A DNA stretch of 64,000 nucleotides, taken from positions 2,372,125 to 2,436,124 of the forward strand of contig NC_020179.2 of assembly GCF_000224145.3 (NCBI RefSeq), written 5' to 3'. A model generated the notes under the pieces. The model was not told where the DNA came from and did not search any database. It worked only from the letters and a program-made list of their open reading frames with translations. Source of the DNA: Ciona intestinalis. Lineage: Eukaryota > Chordata > Ascidiacea > Phlebobranchia > Cionidae. Both the position numbers and the translations under genes were made by a program. Of this stretch, positions 46,901 to 55,144 are shown piece after piece. Position 1 is the first letter of the stretch, and the number at the start of each line of letters is the position of its first letter.

Positions 46901-49900
46901 TACTAACCACAAAAACATCGAACTGAACCCTTCCTTCCATATTGATTTGTTTCATTTCACGACTTCCCATCTGTTTCGATTGAAATTTGGTCTCTTTGAT
47001 TTTTGTCACAGATTTTTTTATTCTGTAAATAAATAAACAAATAGATTTAGGTGCATAAAATAATTTTTTTTATTAGTTTTAATAAACTTTACAGTGTGAA
47101 TATATTATATATATGACACGTTTGTCTTTCTTTTCATTTTTTTCAGTTTAAAATTAAAACATCTTTAGATTCTTAAGTCTTGGTCATGTGGGAAGTTTAA
47201 AATACAATTATTTCAAAAATGGTGTATTGGCACAAAAACATTAAAAATTATCACCTTCCAAGAAAAGGAAAGTTTGCCACTTTAAGATGTGCAGCTCTGT
47301 TTATTAAATATGGAAGATCAAAGTTCTGAATATTGTATCCGCTTATAACATCAGGATCCACCGCCCGAACAAAGTCGCTGAAAGCCTGAGAACAGAGATA
47401 TGTTAACACAATTGAGAGTATTTTAATAATTTAAAATAATGTGTTTGAGAGCAAGCCTTTAACCTATTATGGGTTGGTGAACTCCTAATGTTGTTGCGAG
47501 TTGCATCAAACTCATAAAACCAATGGCGTCATAAAAAAGAAAGACAGCAGAGAATAAGTTTCTGTTTAGTCGAAAAGCACCACTAATCAAAATTATTAGA
47601 AACAGTTGGTTTGCAGTTAAAGAAAAATGGCTAAACTTGTTAAAAAAAGTTCAAAACTTTGACAAAACAATACAATATTTTGCACACCAGTTGAAGAGCA
47701 CTGCTTAAAGCAATAAAAAAATGATAAAACTTGAATACAATTGTAAATAAACAATTGCTAACACCAATTGAAAGTAAAAATAAAAGAAAATAATTTGAAT
47801 TTGTAAAGAAGAATTACTTCAAAGTATCTTTAAATGTGAATGTATGATCCTTTAATAATAGTTTAATAATAATACAAATGGTATAAATATATAATCCTTT
47901 TTAATATTGTTAACTTATAAATATATATTCCTTTATTAGACTACATTTATTGCTGAAACAAACAGAGTAGTTTTTACCTGTAGTAAGCCTTCCTCAGTTT
48001 TAAATGAGAAGACTCTTGCTCCAACAATAGTTGAACATGAGTTTAGAGTAAAGATGGTTTTTATGAATGGTTCCTCGTGGGAACCTTGGCATTTCACCAT
48101 GGATGCAATTTGTATCACTGAGTCAATATTAGGGACAGGAAAAATACCTGAGGGGGCAATAGTTTATACATAATTAAATATATATATATATTTATAATTT
48201 TATAAACAGATTTATTTATATATATAAGATATATATATATACTTTGTTTGAAAATGTATGTTTTATACTTCTAGACATAAAATACCCATAGTTTTGTTAC
48301 ACTATTAGGTATATATTCGAAAGTATAAAACAGACTTTTTTATCATCACTGAAGATGGTTTTAATTTTAATCAGATATGTACAAAAATGAAAAAAAAATC
48401 TGTCATATATATATATATATATATAAGCTGTAGAAGGAGCAGTTGTGCTTCCATTTAAATTTTTTGTTCCCATAACATTAAAACTTCACCTTTGCGGCCG
48501 GCACACTCAATATCGAAGCTTAAGATCCTGATAGGAGCGATCTTCTGCCACTCCCCATCAGGAGGATGACTCGTAAACTGATCCCAAACAACATCAACCT
48601 CCAGCTGAGCGGATGTTGTCATCTCTTTCCTGATCTTGTATTTTCCAGGATTCAATTCAACCCAATTACATCCAGTTAGGTTGGTATCAGTCATAAACCT
48701 GGACAATCAAGTTATAAGCTTAAACATTGGGGTATTGAGTCAGATGGGCAGATAATCCAGGTTGTGGACAAGGATCTCACATATAGAACAAACAGTAAGT
48801 GCTTATTCATGCAGCAATAAAATATAACAAATATATACATATATGTCAATGTGTCATGTGTGTGTGTGTATTTTTCATGAAAACGTAAATATATTTCATT
48901 TGACATTTATTATAAAAAATGTAAGAATACATGTAAATAAACCATTAATCTACTCAGCTTTATCTGACACCACTCTTTTTTACAACAAACAAAAGATGCT
49001 ATGATTTCAATAAGCCTACTAAATGGGTAAAAAATAAAATGTCGAAAATATATCACAAAGACCATCTACCTGATCTCAAAGTCAATAAAACTTTCAAAGA
49101 CAGAATACGCATGGTCAGGATATGTTGGCGTGTGGAAACCACCCTCTAACATTCGCTTGGTGGTTGCAACAAGACGTTGAACGGCAACCGTGATCTTCAG
49201 AAACTTACTTTTGCCACCACTGTGGTAACCATACATGTCTGGAAAATTGGAACCAATATGTAATACATACAGCCTAATACCTACAAACACCCATGTTATA
49301 ACAACCGCCATTGCCCAGCCAATCAAGGATAATAAATTCTATCCATTCATCTATACATGGTTACTCGTAAGCGGGCACAAAGTGTATAGTATGTAAAAGT
49401 TTTATACTGACTGTTGTTGCCCGCCATACAAGGAAAAAACAAGTTAGGTCAGTTATCACTTAAACCATAATCTAAATATATTTTTGTTTTTTTTATTATT
49501 ATTAAAAAAAATGTTCTTACTTTGTCTCATACAGCATTCAACTTTATACACAGCTTTGGTTACATCTTTATTTCCTCTCATCTCTTTTAAGACAATCTCA
49601 TTTAAACAATTCTGAAATTCTTCACAATGTTCATCCTGGGAAGTAAAATAAATATAGATTGATTAGGAATTTAACTTAAGAATTACTTACAAGCAGAAAT
49701 AAAACAAACAAAGTTTACAAGTTATTAAATTTAGAAGATACAGTTTATAAAACTAAACAACTAACCTTAAATCCAGGCATAGCCTTGACATAGAAGTACG
49801 GAAGAAACCCATGAAAGTGACACAATATACTATGACCCTCCGTTGTAACTCCATACATTCTTATAATGGGTGCAGTACCTCCTTGTGGGGGAGGCATGCC

Positions 49901-50226
49901 AGGATATTCTTTATCATCTGTATAATGTTCTAAATCCAATTGTTGGAAAATAATGGGGTCATTGTTCGGGTCAATCTTGGGAAGGGGTGGACGCTGCCAT
50001 TCAGATAATACAGAAGCAGGTAGCGCCTGTAGCAGCTCAATATTATCTGGAACAAAAAAAAATTAATTACATATACATATATGTACAAAATGAGATTTTT
50101 AGAAAAACTACTTTTAAGCCAGAGGCAGTACCAGATCATTATCAAATCCTTACCTTTATCTGCATCTAAACAGAGCCTTTTATTTCCAATTTCTTCCGAT
50201 TTAATTAATTGTTTTCGCTTTTCCAT
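34967..50226 (-). CDS. POLD1: DNA polymerase delta catalytic subunit, 21 exons, 1,064 aa
   Basis: Replicative polymerase for lagging-strand synthesis and repair, with 3'-5' proofreading; nuclear. Exons 5'-3': 50154-50226 (ATG), 49766-50046, 49521-49635, 49070-49238, 48490-48698, 47978-48147, 47255-47385, 46908-47022, 46012-46137, 45437-45613, 45008-45193, 44382-44515, 43689-43836, 43225-43458, 42545-42720, 41867-41996, 41437-41555, 37745-37884, 35829-35995, 35337-35434, 34967-35063 (stop TGA). All phases match; the total is 3,195 bases (human about 1,107 aa). Exonuclease motifs: [20 protein letters not shown] and YCLKDA. Polymerase motifs: [27 protein letters not shown]. The C-terminus keeps both cysteine clusters (CIGC...CVHC zinc; CQRC...CTSRDC iron-sulfur) and ends RRFGCPAW. 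Introns 17 and 18 are large and repeat-filled. Confidence 0.97.
36034..36233. mobile_element. MITE, GTAGGGTGGGG family, in POLD1 intron 18
   Basis: Left end ACAGTAGGGTGGGGAAAGAT, right end CCCCCCCACCCTACTATATC. The core reads in reverse. It lies about 40 bp from exon 35829-35995. Confidence 0.85.
36420..37330. repeat. Tandem repeat of about 330 bp units rich in CRE-like sites, POLD1 intron 18
   Basis: Three copies, the last partial. Each carries AACGTGAA-GG-CCACAC, an ACGTAATT element, then GACGT-AATGTCACGCAATCG, then GAATATTACCGT, CTGACGCAACA, and CTAAGTCAACAAAGCACG. TGACG/CGTCA half-sites are frequent, with a full TGACGTCA at about 36919-36926. Function unknown. Confidence 0.75.
38685..40640. 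repeat. Diverged duplicate blocks with conserved CRE-like segment, POLD1 intron 17
   Basis: A segment of about 50 bp (TGACGCAACACCATTCGCTC, then ACTGCG, then TTATTACGTCACACGCGCAT) occurs at about 38849-38897 and 39266-39314, with a worn third copy near 40588-40640. A second shared segment (TTGCAACATAGTCAGGG) is at about 39043 and 39878. TGACGTCA sites occur near 38670-38690 and 39147. Confidence 0.65.
41690..41770 (+). mobile_element. tRNA-derived SINE head fragment
   Basis: TGGCACAGTGGTTAAAACAC with a B-box-like GTGGGTTCGAAACG, followed by the SINE phrase ACCATTGTGGTCGCATGTGT. The anticodon arm does not fold cleanly, so I call it SINE rather than a functional tRNA. Confidence 0.6.
42296..42498. 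mobile_element. MITE, GTAGGGTGGGG family
   Basis: Left end GGTACTGGCCGGGTAAGATA (worn), right end AGTCCCCCACCCTACCATAC. The core is near consensus. It lies in POLD1 intron 15 (between exons 42545-42720 and 41867-41996), about 45 bp from the former. Confidence 0.85.
44640..45060 (-). repeat. Tandem array that includes the end and 5' splice site of POLD1 exon 11
   Basis: Three units of about 135 bp. The phrase AAAATACCTTT then GTAAAGTTGTGTAACATA (plus strand) starts at 45001 (the real exon end and donor), 44867 and 44731. The two intronic units are decayed copies of the coding end (LCYTTLLRK region) with its donor. Confidence 0.8.
46200..46530 (-). mobile_element. Composite SINE with adjacent repeat
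   Basis: 46200-46260 has GTCCTTGTCAAGGACCTGGG then TTTAGGCCAGGTTTGG. 46380-46530 has minus-strand SINE phrases (TGACCAAGGACACATACGCC, GACAACCCATTAGTGACCGC). It lies in POLD1 intron 8. Confidence 0.6.
47448..47705. mobile_element. hAT-like MITE, degraded
   Basis: The right end CACCAGTTGAAGAGCACTG matches that of 28450-28745. The interior shares GTGAACTCCTAATGTTGTTG and TGGCTAAACTTGTT. The left end is eroded. It lies in POLD1 intron 6. Confidence 0.65.
48165..48430. repeat. TA microsatellites in POLD1 intron 5
   Basis: Two runs of TATATA (about 48178-48240 and 48405-48425) in the intron between exons 48490-48698 and 47978-48147. Confidence 0.85.
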
Positions 50227-50841
50227 TATTTACATTAAAAACTCTCACAAGTTGTCATTTATTAATCAGTATCTACATAAAACCAATAAAACATTAAGGT
50301 TCAACTTCAACACTAACTTTTATAAAATATTGATTTAGTAAGCATTTGAAACAGATGATAGTATTTATTTCTTTTAATACACCAATCTTTGTATAAAAAC
50401 ATTAAATAAAACATTCAAACTCTTAATAAAAGATTTATCATTGTCAGGGGTATATTTATGTTCGCACTATATAAAAAAAAGCGCTTCATATTTTGACAAA
50501 TACATCACATCAACTAAACTAAAACTAATGATAAAAACTTCATAATAATACAATGCATTACACAAGATAAAAAAATTAATGACGTGGTTTGATATTTTTA
50601 TAGGTGCTATTTTAGAAGCAGTATTAATAACTAACATATGCAACACTTCTATCTAGATTGGTAACTGAAGAAGTTTTAATCACATATAAACATCTATGTA
50701 TTATCAGACACAGGGTGATGTAAAATGGTTAAAATTAATAGGTGCCAAATGATTAAAAATTCAGTAGAGGCTGGGATAGTCTGTCTACCCTGCAACCCCA
50801 GGTTTGGCGCCTATAAAACATTAAAAATATCATAAAAATGT
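50227..50841. other. Interval between kinase 3' end and POLD1 start
   Basis: The kinase and POLD1 both read on the minus strand, 615 bp apart. Minus-strand AATAAA (plus TTTATT) occurs at about 50259 and 50363. A dispersed-repeat scrap (CCTGCAACCCCAGGTTTGGC) lies at about 50788. No E2F-like site was noticed here. Confidence 0.4.
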
Positions 50842-51780
50842 TCAATATTCAATGTCTGAATTGTCCATCTCATCACTATCCATTGAGATTGAGCTACATT
50901 GTGAATCGACACCAGAATCATCCAATGAAGTAGATGGATTCCCCACAAACTTATGAACCATTGACATCATGCTCTGATGCTTTTCTGGGTTGGTAACAAA
51001 TTCTTCATTGCAGTCAATCACCAATACAGGAACATCACTAAGAGATTCATCCATTTTTACATCTTTTCTATAAAGCCAGGATTCGTGCTTTTCATTCAAG
51101 CACTCCAGATACTCCATTGTGACCCCCGATTCTTCTGGCCGACCACGTTTCAGCATTCGTTGGTAGCAAACCTCGGGGTTAGCACGAAGATAAATTATAC
51201 CATCCAATTTAAGCTCCCCAATGCTATGTACCAAGTATTGAGACCAATCTTGATATATATTCCACTCAGTTTCAGACATGCAGCCACTTTCATAGCAATT
51301 CAATGCAAAAATATACCTGTCTGATTGCATTGAACGTTCAAAGAATTGAACATGTTTTTTAACTTGTTCGTTAGTAAAGCTGGCAGGCAATGGCTCACGT
51401 TGTAAGCGCATGCGACTTAGAAGGGCATAGGACTGAAAAGTATACGACCAACGGTGAATATCATCGTAAAACATTTGTAAAAGGTTACCCCCGCTTTTTT
51501 GAGAAGTCGTCAGTTCAACTTCGTCACCATCCTGACTTACGTTCGTCCACCGGGCCACAGGTTCTGCCACCACGCTCCAATCCGGCGATTGAGATTCCAG
51601 AAGCTTTAGAAATGTTGATTTTCCCGTTGCTATGTTCCCTTCAATCGCAAATTTCTTTCCCCTTCGTACGGTTTGAACAGAATCCATCTTTAAACGTACT
51701 TTTGAGCAATTGCTTAGCGTGCAAAATGAATAATCCCTGTGCGAATGCTTCACTCTCGTTAAGAAGGCGCGAAATCTCAT
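50842..51780 (-). CDS. Deoxynucleoside kinase, dCK/dGUOK type, single exon, 312 aa (or 281 from Met32)
   Basis: Phosphorylates deoxynucleosides to monophosphates in dNTP salvage. The P-loop GNIATGKST is at residues 48-56, EPVARW at 73-78, the catalytic ERS at 148-150, and a LID-type KRGRPEE at 211-217. Gln116, Arg123 and Asp154 match human dCK Gln97, Arg104 and Asp133, which favours dCK/dGK-type rather than TK2-type specificity (family knowledge). The first 31 residues are basic and lack acidic residues apart from one Asp, so they could target mitochondria; starting at Met32 would give a cytosolic or nuclear form. E2F-like sites overlap the first ATG, which favours Met32 for at least one transcript. 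An unusual acidic tail of about 30 residues contains DSGVDS (288-293). The gene is divergent from MTHFD2. Confidence 0.93.
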   Translation of the reverse strand: MRFRAFLTRVKHSHRDYSFCTLSNCSKVRLKMDSVQTVRRGKKFAIEGNIATGKSTFLKLLESQSPDWSVVAEPVARWTNVSQDGDEVELTTSQKSGGNLLQMFYDDIHRWSYTFQSYALLSRMRLQREPLPASFTNEQVKKHVQFFERSMQSDRYIFALNCYESGCMSETEWNIYQDWSQYLVHSIGELKLDGIIYLRANPEVCYQRMLKRGRPEESGVTMEYLECLNEKHESWLYRKDVKMDESLSDVPVLVIDCNEEFVTNPEKHQSMMSMVHKFVGNPSTSLDDSGVDSQCSSISMDSDEMDNSDIEY

Positions 51781-51804
51781 TGAATTTCCCGCGCGGTTTC
51801 CCGC
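51766..51804 (-). promoter_or_regulatory. Cluster of three E2F-like sites at the kinase 5' end
   Basis: GGCGCGAAA at 51766-51774, and TTTCCCGC at 51785-51792 and again at 51797-51804. The last two are exact matches to the E2F consensus TTTSSCGC. They lie at and just upstream of the first kinase ATG. E2F/DP control of S-phase nucleotide genes is established in animals; binding here is inferred. Confidence 0.6.
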
Positions 51805-52339
51805 TCTACTTCATGCTTGGCTGATTTCGAAAATCTTTTACCGTTGGGGTAAAATCCAAACTGCAGATTTTGAAAAACAAATCAAATTACTGTGTCGTTT
51901 TCATTTGCATTTTCTACAGTCTACACAAAGAAATTAAAACAAAAATGGTTTTAATCTCTTTGGTCTGCATAACTGTATTCCTGTACAAATAACGTGTGTT
52001 AATGGCAATGTGGTGACGTATTATTGCGCAAACCAATTAATGCGTTAACAGTTAACGCATGGAGATATTCCAACAACGGTTACGAAACCGAGCATTGTAT
52101 TTTATGCAATACGTAATTCGAAATAGTTAGCATAACTATCCAGGGTGCTATAAAACGTTAGTGGCTTGCGCAGCTGACCTTTCGTACGCAACTTCGCAAC
52201 TGGACATTTTAGTTACACATGGTTGCACAAAATATTACACAGCTGTTGCGGAAAGTTTCTGTCAAGTTCTGCTCGCGTGTTTGGCATAGTTACTGTTTGG
52301 ACTCTTTTTGAGTGCCTTTAATTTGCATGATACCTCAAA
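51781..52339. promoter_or_regulatory. Shared divergent promoter region, kinase and MTHFD2
   Basis: 560 bp separate the two divergent coding starts. Besides the E2F-like sites near 51785-51804 it has TGTGGTGACGTATTATTGCG (about 52008-52027) with a CRE-like half-site. No coding exon is visible. Confidence 0.5.
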
Positions 52340-53359
52340 ATGAGCAGCAGAATAATTCCTGGAGTATTTCGTAATGCTACGAGGCTAGTTAACGTGAGCC
52401 TACGTTATCAATCACATCAAAATGTGAGGCTTTCTTTATCGACAACTGCTTGCCGTCCAGAAGCTGCAATTATTAGTGGCACTCAACTTGCAAAAGACAT
52501 CAAAAATGAAGTAAAATCTGATATATCTAAATGGGTAGAAAAAGGCAACAGAAATCCAAACCTAACTGTGGTTTTGGTGGGTGAAGATCCTGCAAGTGCA
52601 ACCTATGTTAAAAACAAAATATCAGCCTGTAAGAAAGTTGGAATACAAAGTGATACAATTACGAAAGACCCTTCAATAACACAAGACGAACTTCTTAATT
52701 TGCTAGATAAATTAAACAAGGATAATGCCGTTGATGGTGTACTGGTCCAATTGCCTTTGCCAGATCATATAGATGAACGTACTATTTGTAATGCAGTGGC
52801 CCCTGAAAAAGATGTAGATGGCTTTCATATATCTAATGTTGGTCGACTTTGCCTTGATCAGCCTTGCTTGTTGCCTGCCACACCTGCAGGCATTTGGGAA
52901 ATGCTCAAGCGTACTGGAATAGAGACTTTTGCTAAAACTGCTGTCGTATGTGGAAGGTCAAAAAATGTTGGCATGCCAATTGCAATGCTGTTGCATACAG
53001 ACCATAGACATGAAAGAGCTGGTGGAGATGCAACTGTAACTCAGACCCATCGCTATACACCAAAAGAGCAGCTGAAGATGTTTACAAAGTCGGCTGATAT
53101 CGTTGTTGTAGCAGCTGGTATACCCAACCTAATAACAGCAGACATGGTGAAGGAAGGAGCTTGCATAATTGATGTTGGAATCAACAGAGTCAAGGATGAA
53201 GCTACAGGGAAGTTCAAGTTGGTCGGGGATGTGGATTTTGATGGAGTGAAGCAAGTTGCTGGTCATATAACGCCTGTGCCTGGTGGTGTAGGTCCAATGA
53301 CTGTTGCAATGTTATGCAAAAATACCTTAATGGCCGCACAGAAAAAGATAGCTTATTAG
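52340..53359 (+). CDS. MTHFD2: Mitochondrial methylenetetrahydrofolate dehydrogenase/cyclohydrolase, single exon, 339 aa
   Basis: Interconverts 5,10-methylene-, methenyl- and 10-formyl-THF in mitochondria, feeding formate to purine and thymidylate synthesis. The first ~40 residues are rich in Arg/Ser and lack acidic residues, a probable transit peptide. The catalytic Tyr-x-x-x-Lys is YVKNK at 89-93; further blocks are VQLPLP (136-141), GRSKNVGMP (205-213) and TPVPGGVGPMT (311-321). The insert HERAGGDATVTQTHRYTPKE is typical of MTHFD2/MTHFD2L rather than cytosolic MTHFD1 (family knowledge). There are no introns, unlike the vertebrate genes. MTHFD2 versus MTHFD2L cannot be separated; pre-duplication orthology is likely. 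It lies upstream of TSNAX on the same strand. Confidence 0.96.
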   Translation: MSSRIIPGVFRNATRLVNVSLRYQSHQNVRLSLSTTACRPEAAIISGTQLAKDIKNEVKSDISKWVEKGNRNPNLTVVLVGEDPASATYVKNKISACKKVGIQSDTITKDPSITQDELLNLLDKLNKDNAVDGVLVQLPLPDHIDERTICNAVAPEKDVDGFHISNVGRLCLDQPCLLPATPAGIWEMLKRTGIETFAKTAVVCGRSKNVGMPIAMLLHTDHRHERAGGDATVTQTHRYTPKEQLKMFTKSADIVVVAAGIPNLITADMVKEGACIIDVGINRVKDEATGKFKLVGDVDFDGVKQVAGHITPVPGGVGPMTVAMLCKNTLMAAQKKIAY

Positions 53360-54092
53360 GAAAATTCTGTAACTGTTTCATGAATCGTGAAAATCGCAGT
53401 TTTAGCACATTGGCTGTATTTTATTTGTATTTTTTATGGTGTTAGTGAACTTAATATTTATAGAACTGTAAAGTGAACATGTCAGGTAAACCTTTTACAA
53501 CATATTTCTTCATAATTTTTACAAACTTCCTTTTTATACACAACTTGGGATAAGTTGCACTATATTGCTTCTTCATGCATCAACATACCGCCAATTTATC
53601 AACATAGTTTGTATGTATTGGATATGATAAACAATGTGTTGTTACTAATACTGTACTGTGGCCCATTACCATGTCAACTTTATTATTAGGCAAAGCTGTA
53701 GTTTGACATTAGACCACTTCCGTAGGTAAAGTAAATATAACAAGGTGTCCTGTAAATAATTGTATTATAATCACTTATCCTCTTTTGGAAAAAATACTTA
53801 ACGTTTAATTACTGGTTAACATTTTTTTCGTCTAATCTCATCTAAAAAGTTCAAACTTATATAGGGTGGATACCATTTACAACAAAGGTACTAACACAAG
53901 TTCCATGTTTGTCTGTTTTGTCACTTGATTTCTGTAACTTTATTCATATTTCAATTTTAAATCAGTTTTTAACAAATCTTTTAATGTGATTTATAAGCGA
54001 TGGTAATCAGTGTTTTATACTATGAACTAATAATATAAAACTAATAAATTCTCCACACTAATTTCAGAGTGATTAATTAATAGATTGATTAA
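53360..54092 (+). other. MTHFD2 3' UTR and MTHFD2-TSNAX junction
   Basis: 733 bp of AT-rich sequence with no coding exon. It ends with the poly(A)-signal and acceptor pair described separately, so most of it may be MTHFD2 3' UTR. Confidence 0.45.
54043..54067 (+). promoter_or_regulatory. Candidate operon junction: AATAAA followed by a TTTCAG acceptor
   Basis: AATAAA (54043-54048) is followed 13 bases later by ATTTCAG (54061-54067); the TSNAX ATG is 25 bases further on. A poly(A) signal close to a 3' splice acceptor with no matching upstream donor exon is the layout of spliced-leader trans-splicing between operon genes, which Ciona uses. A 5' UTR intron is the alternative. Confidence 0.5.
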
Positions 54093-54929
54093 ATGGAACC
54101 AGTTCAAAGCCAATATCCTGATAGTGAAAGTAGAAAAACTGACATTTTAGCTGTTTTTGCACAATTTCGAGATGAGTTGGATATAAGATACAATCTACAT
54201 GAACAAGTTGTAAAACTTGGCAGAGACATTACTGTTGAAAGTAAAAAACTAATATTTCATCTGCACCGAAACAATGTTACAACTGATGTATTAATGCTAG
54301 ATGCAGAAAAGAAAAAAACTTCCATATTAAAAAAGTTTCATGAAATAGCGAAGTTATTGGTGTTGGAAGATTCATTGCAATTCATACGAGCCTATTCTCC
54401 TGGCCTCCAAGAGTTTATAGAGGCAATGTCTTTCATGCAATTTCTAAAGCTGGAAAGTCAAACTGCTACTAGTAATATACATACTGCCGTATTAACATTA
54501 AAACAAGTGCAAAATATTTTGATATTTCCAAACCCTGCAGCTACTGGGGACAAGAATGAACATCTAACACTTGCAGTGCCACTGGTTGAATATCTTTTGG
54601 GTCTTGCTGATGTAACTGGTGAAGCTATGAGAATGTGCATCAACTGTGCTGCTGAGTCTATTGGAAGCTCTGATTTAAACAACAGTCGTTCATACAAGCT
54701 TTGTGCATTCGTACGTATATTGTACAATGCTTTCCAAGTTTGTTCAACCCAAATTGACTCAAGTGCTGGCAGAATGAAACTGTTTAAAGAGAAGTTACGT
54801 ACAATGCATTCTAGTTTAATCAAATGTGAAGATGCATGCTATACGGTAAAAGTGCGTGGACAGGAAATACCGAATCATCTTCTAAAAACGGAACTACTGA
54901 CTGTCAGTTCCCCTTCATACACGGAATAA
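54093..54929 (+). CDS. TSNAX: Translin-associated factor X, single exon, 278 aa
   Basis: Partner of translin in C3PO, an endoribonuclease that removes the siRNA passenger strand and trims tRNA leaders; TRAX is the catalytic subunit (family knowledge). Seen: RDITVESKKLIFHLHR at 44-59, LQEFIEAMSF at 105-114 with Glu107 and Glu110, and YLLGLADVTGEAMRMCIN at 167-184 with Asp173 and Glu177. These match the acidic residues that form the active site. The C-terminal CEDACYTVKVRGQEIPNHLL is also family-typical. The human protein has 290 aa. A Ser/Asn-rich N-terminal nuclear signal as in mammals is not evident. There are no introns in the coding region. It stands downstream of MTHFD2 and upstream of the DUF1295 gene, all plus strand. 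Confidence 0.95.
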   Translation: MEPVQSQYPDSESRKTDILAVFAQFRDELDIRYNLHEQVVKLGRDITVESKKLIFHLHRNNVTTDVLMLDAEKKKTSILKKFHEIAKLLVLEDSLQFIRAYSPGLQEFIEAMSFMQFLKLESQTATSNIHTAVLTLKQVQNILIFPNPAATGDKNEHLTLAVPLVEYLLGLADVTGEAMRMCINCAAESIGSSDLNNSRSYKLCAFVRILYNAFQVCSTQIDSSAGRMKLFKEKLRTMHSSLIKCEDACYTVKVRGQEIPNHLLKTELLTVSSPSYTE

Positions 54930-55144
54930 AGTTTTTTTCAATACCTTGTCGCATATCAAAGTCTTCTAATGCTTAAATATTATATCTTCTCTTGGAAATA
55001 AACTAATACTAAGCTTAAGTACATATATATATATAAACAATATGAAAACAATTTAGCTTTACCTAATAGGCTACCTCATTTTAACAAACAAATAACTACA
55101 ATAATCAATTTAAAACAAAAGGAAAATAGAGTAGATAATAGATC

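Noticed and set aside
51390..51824. Plus-strand open frame of 144 aa
   Set aside because: Antisense to the well-supported kinase coding sequence; no recognisable domain.
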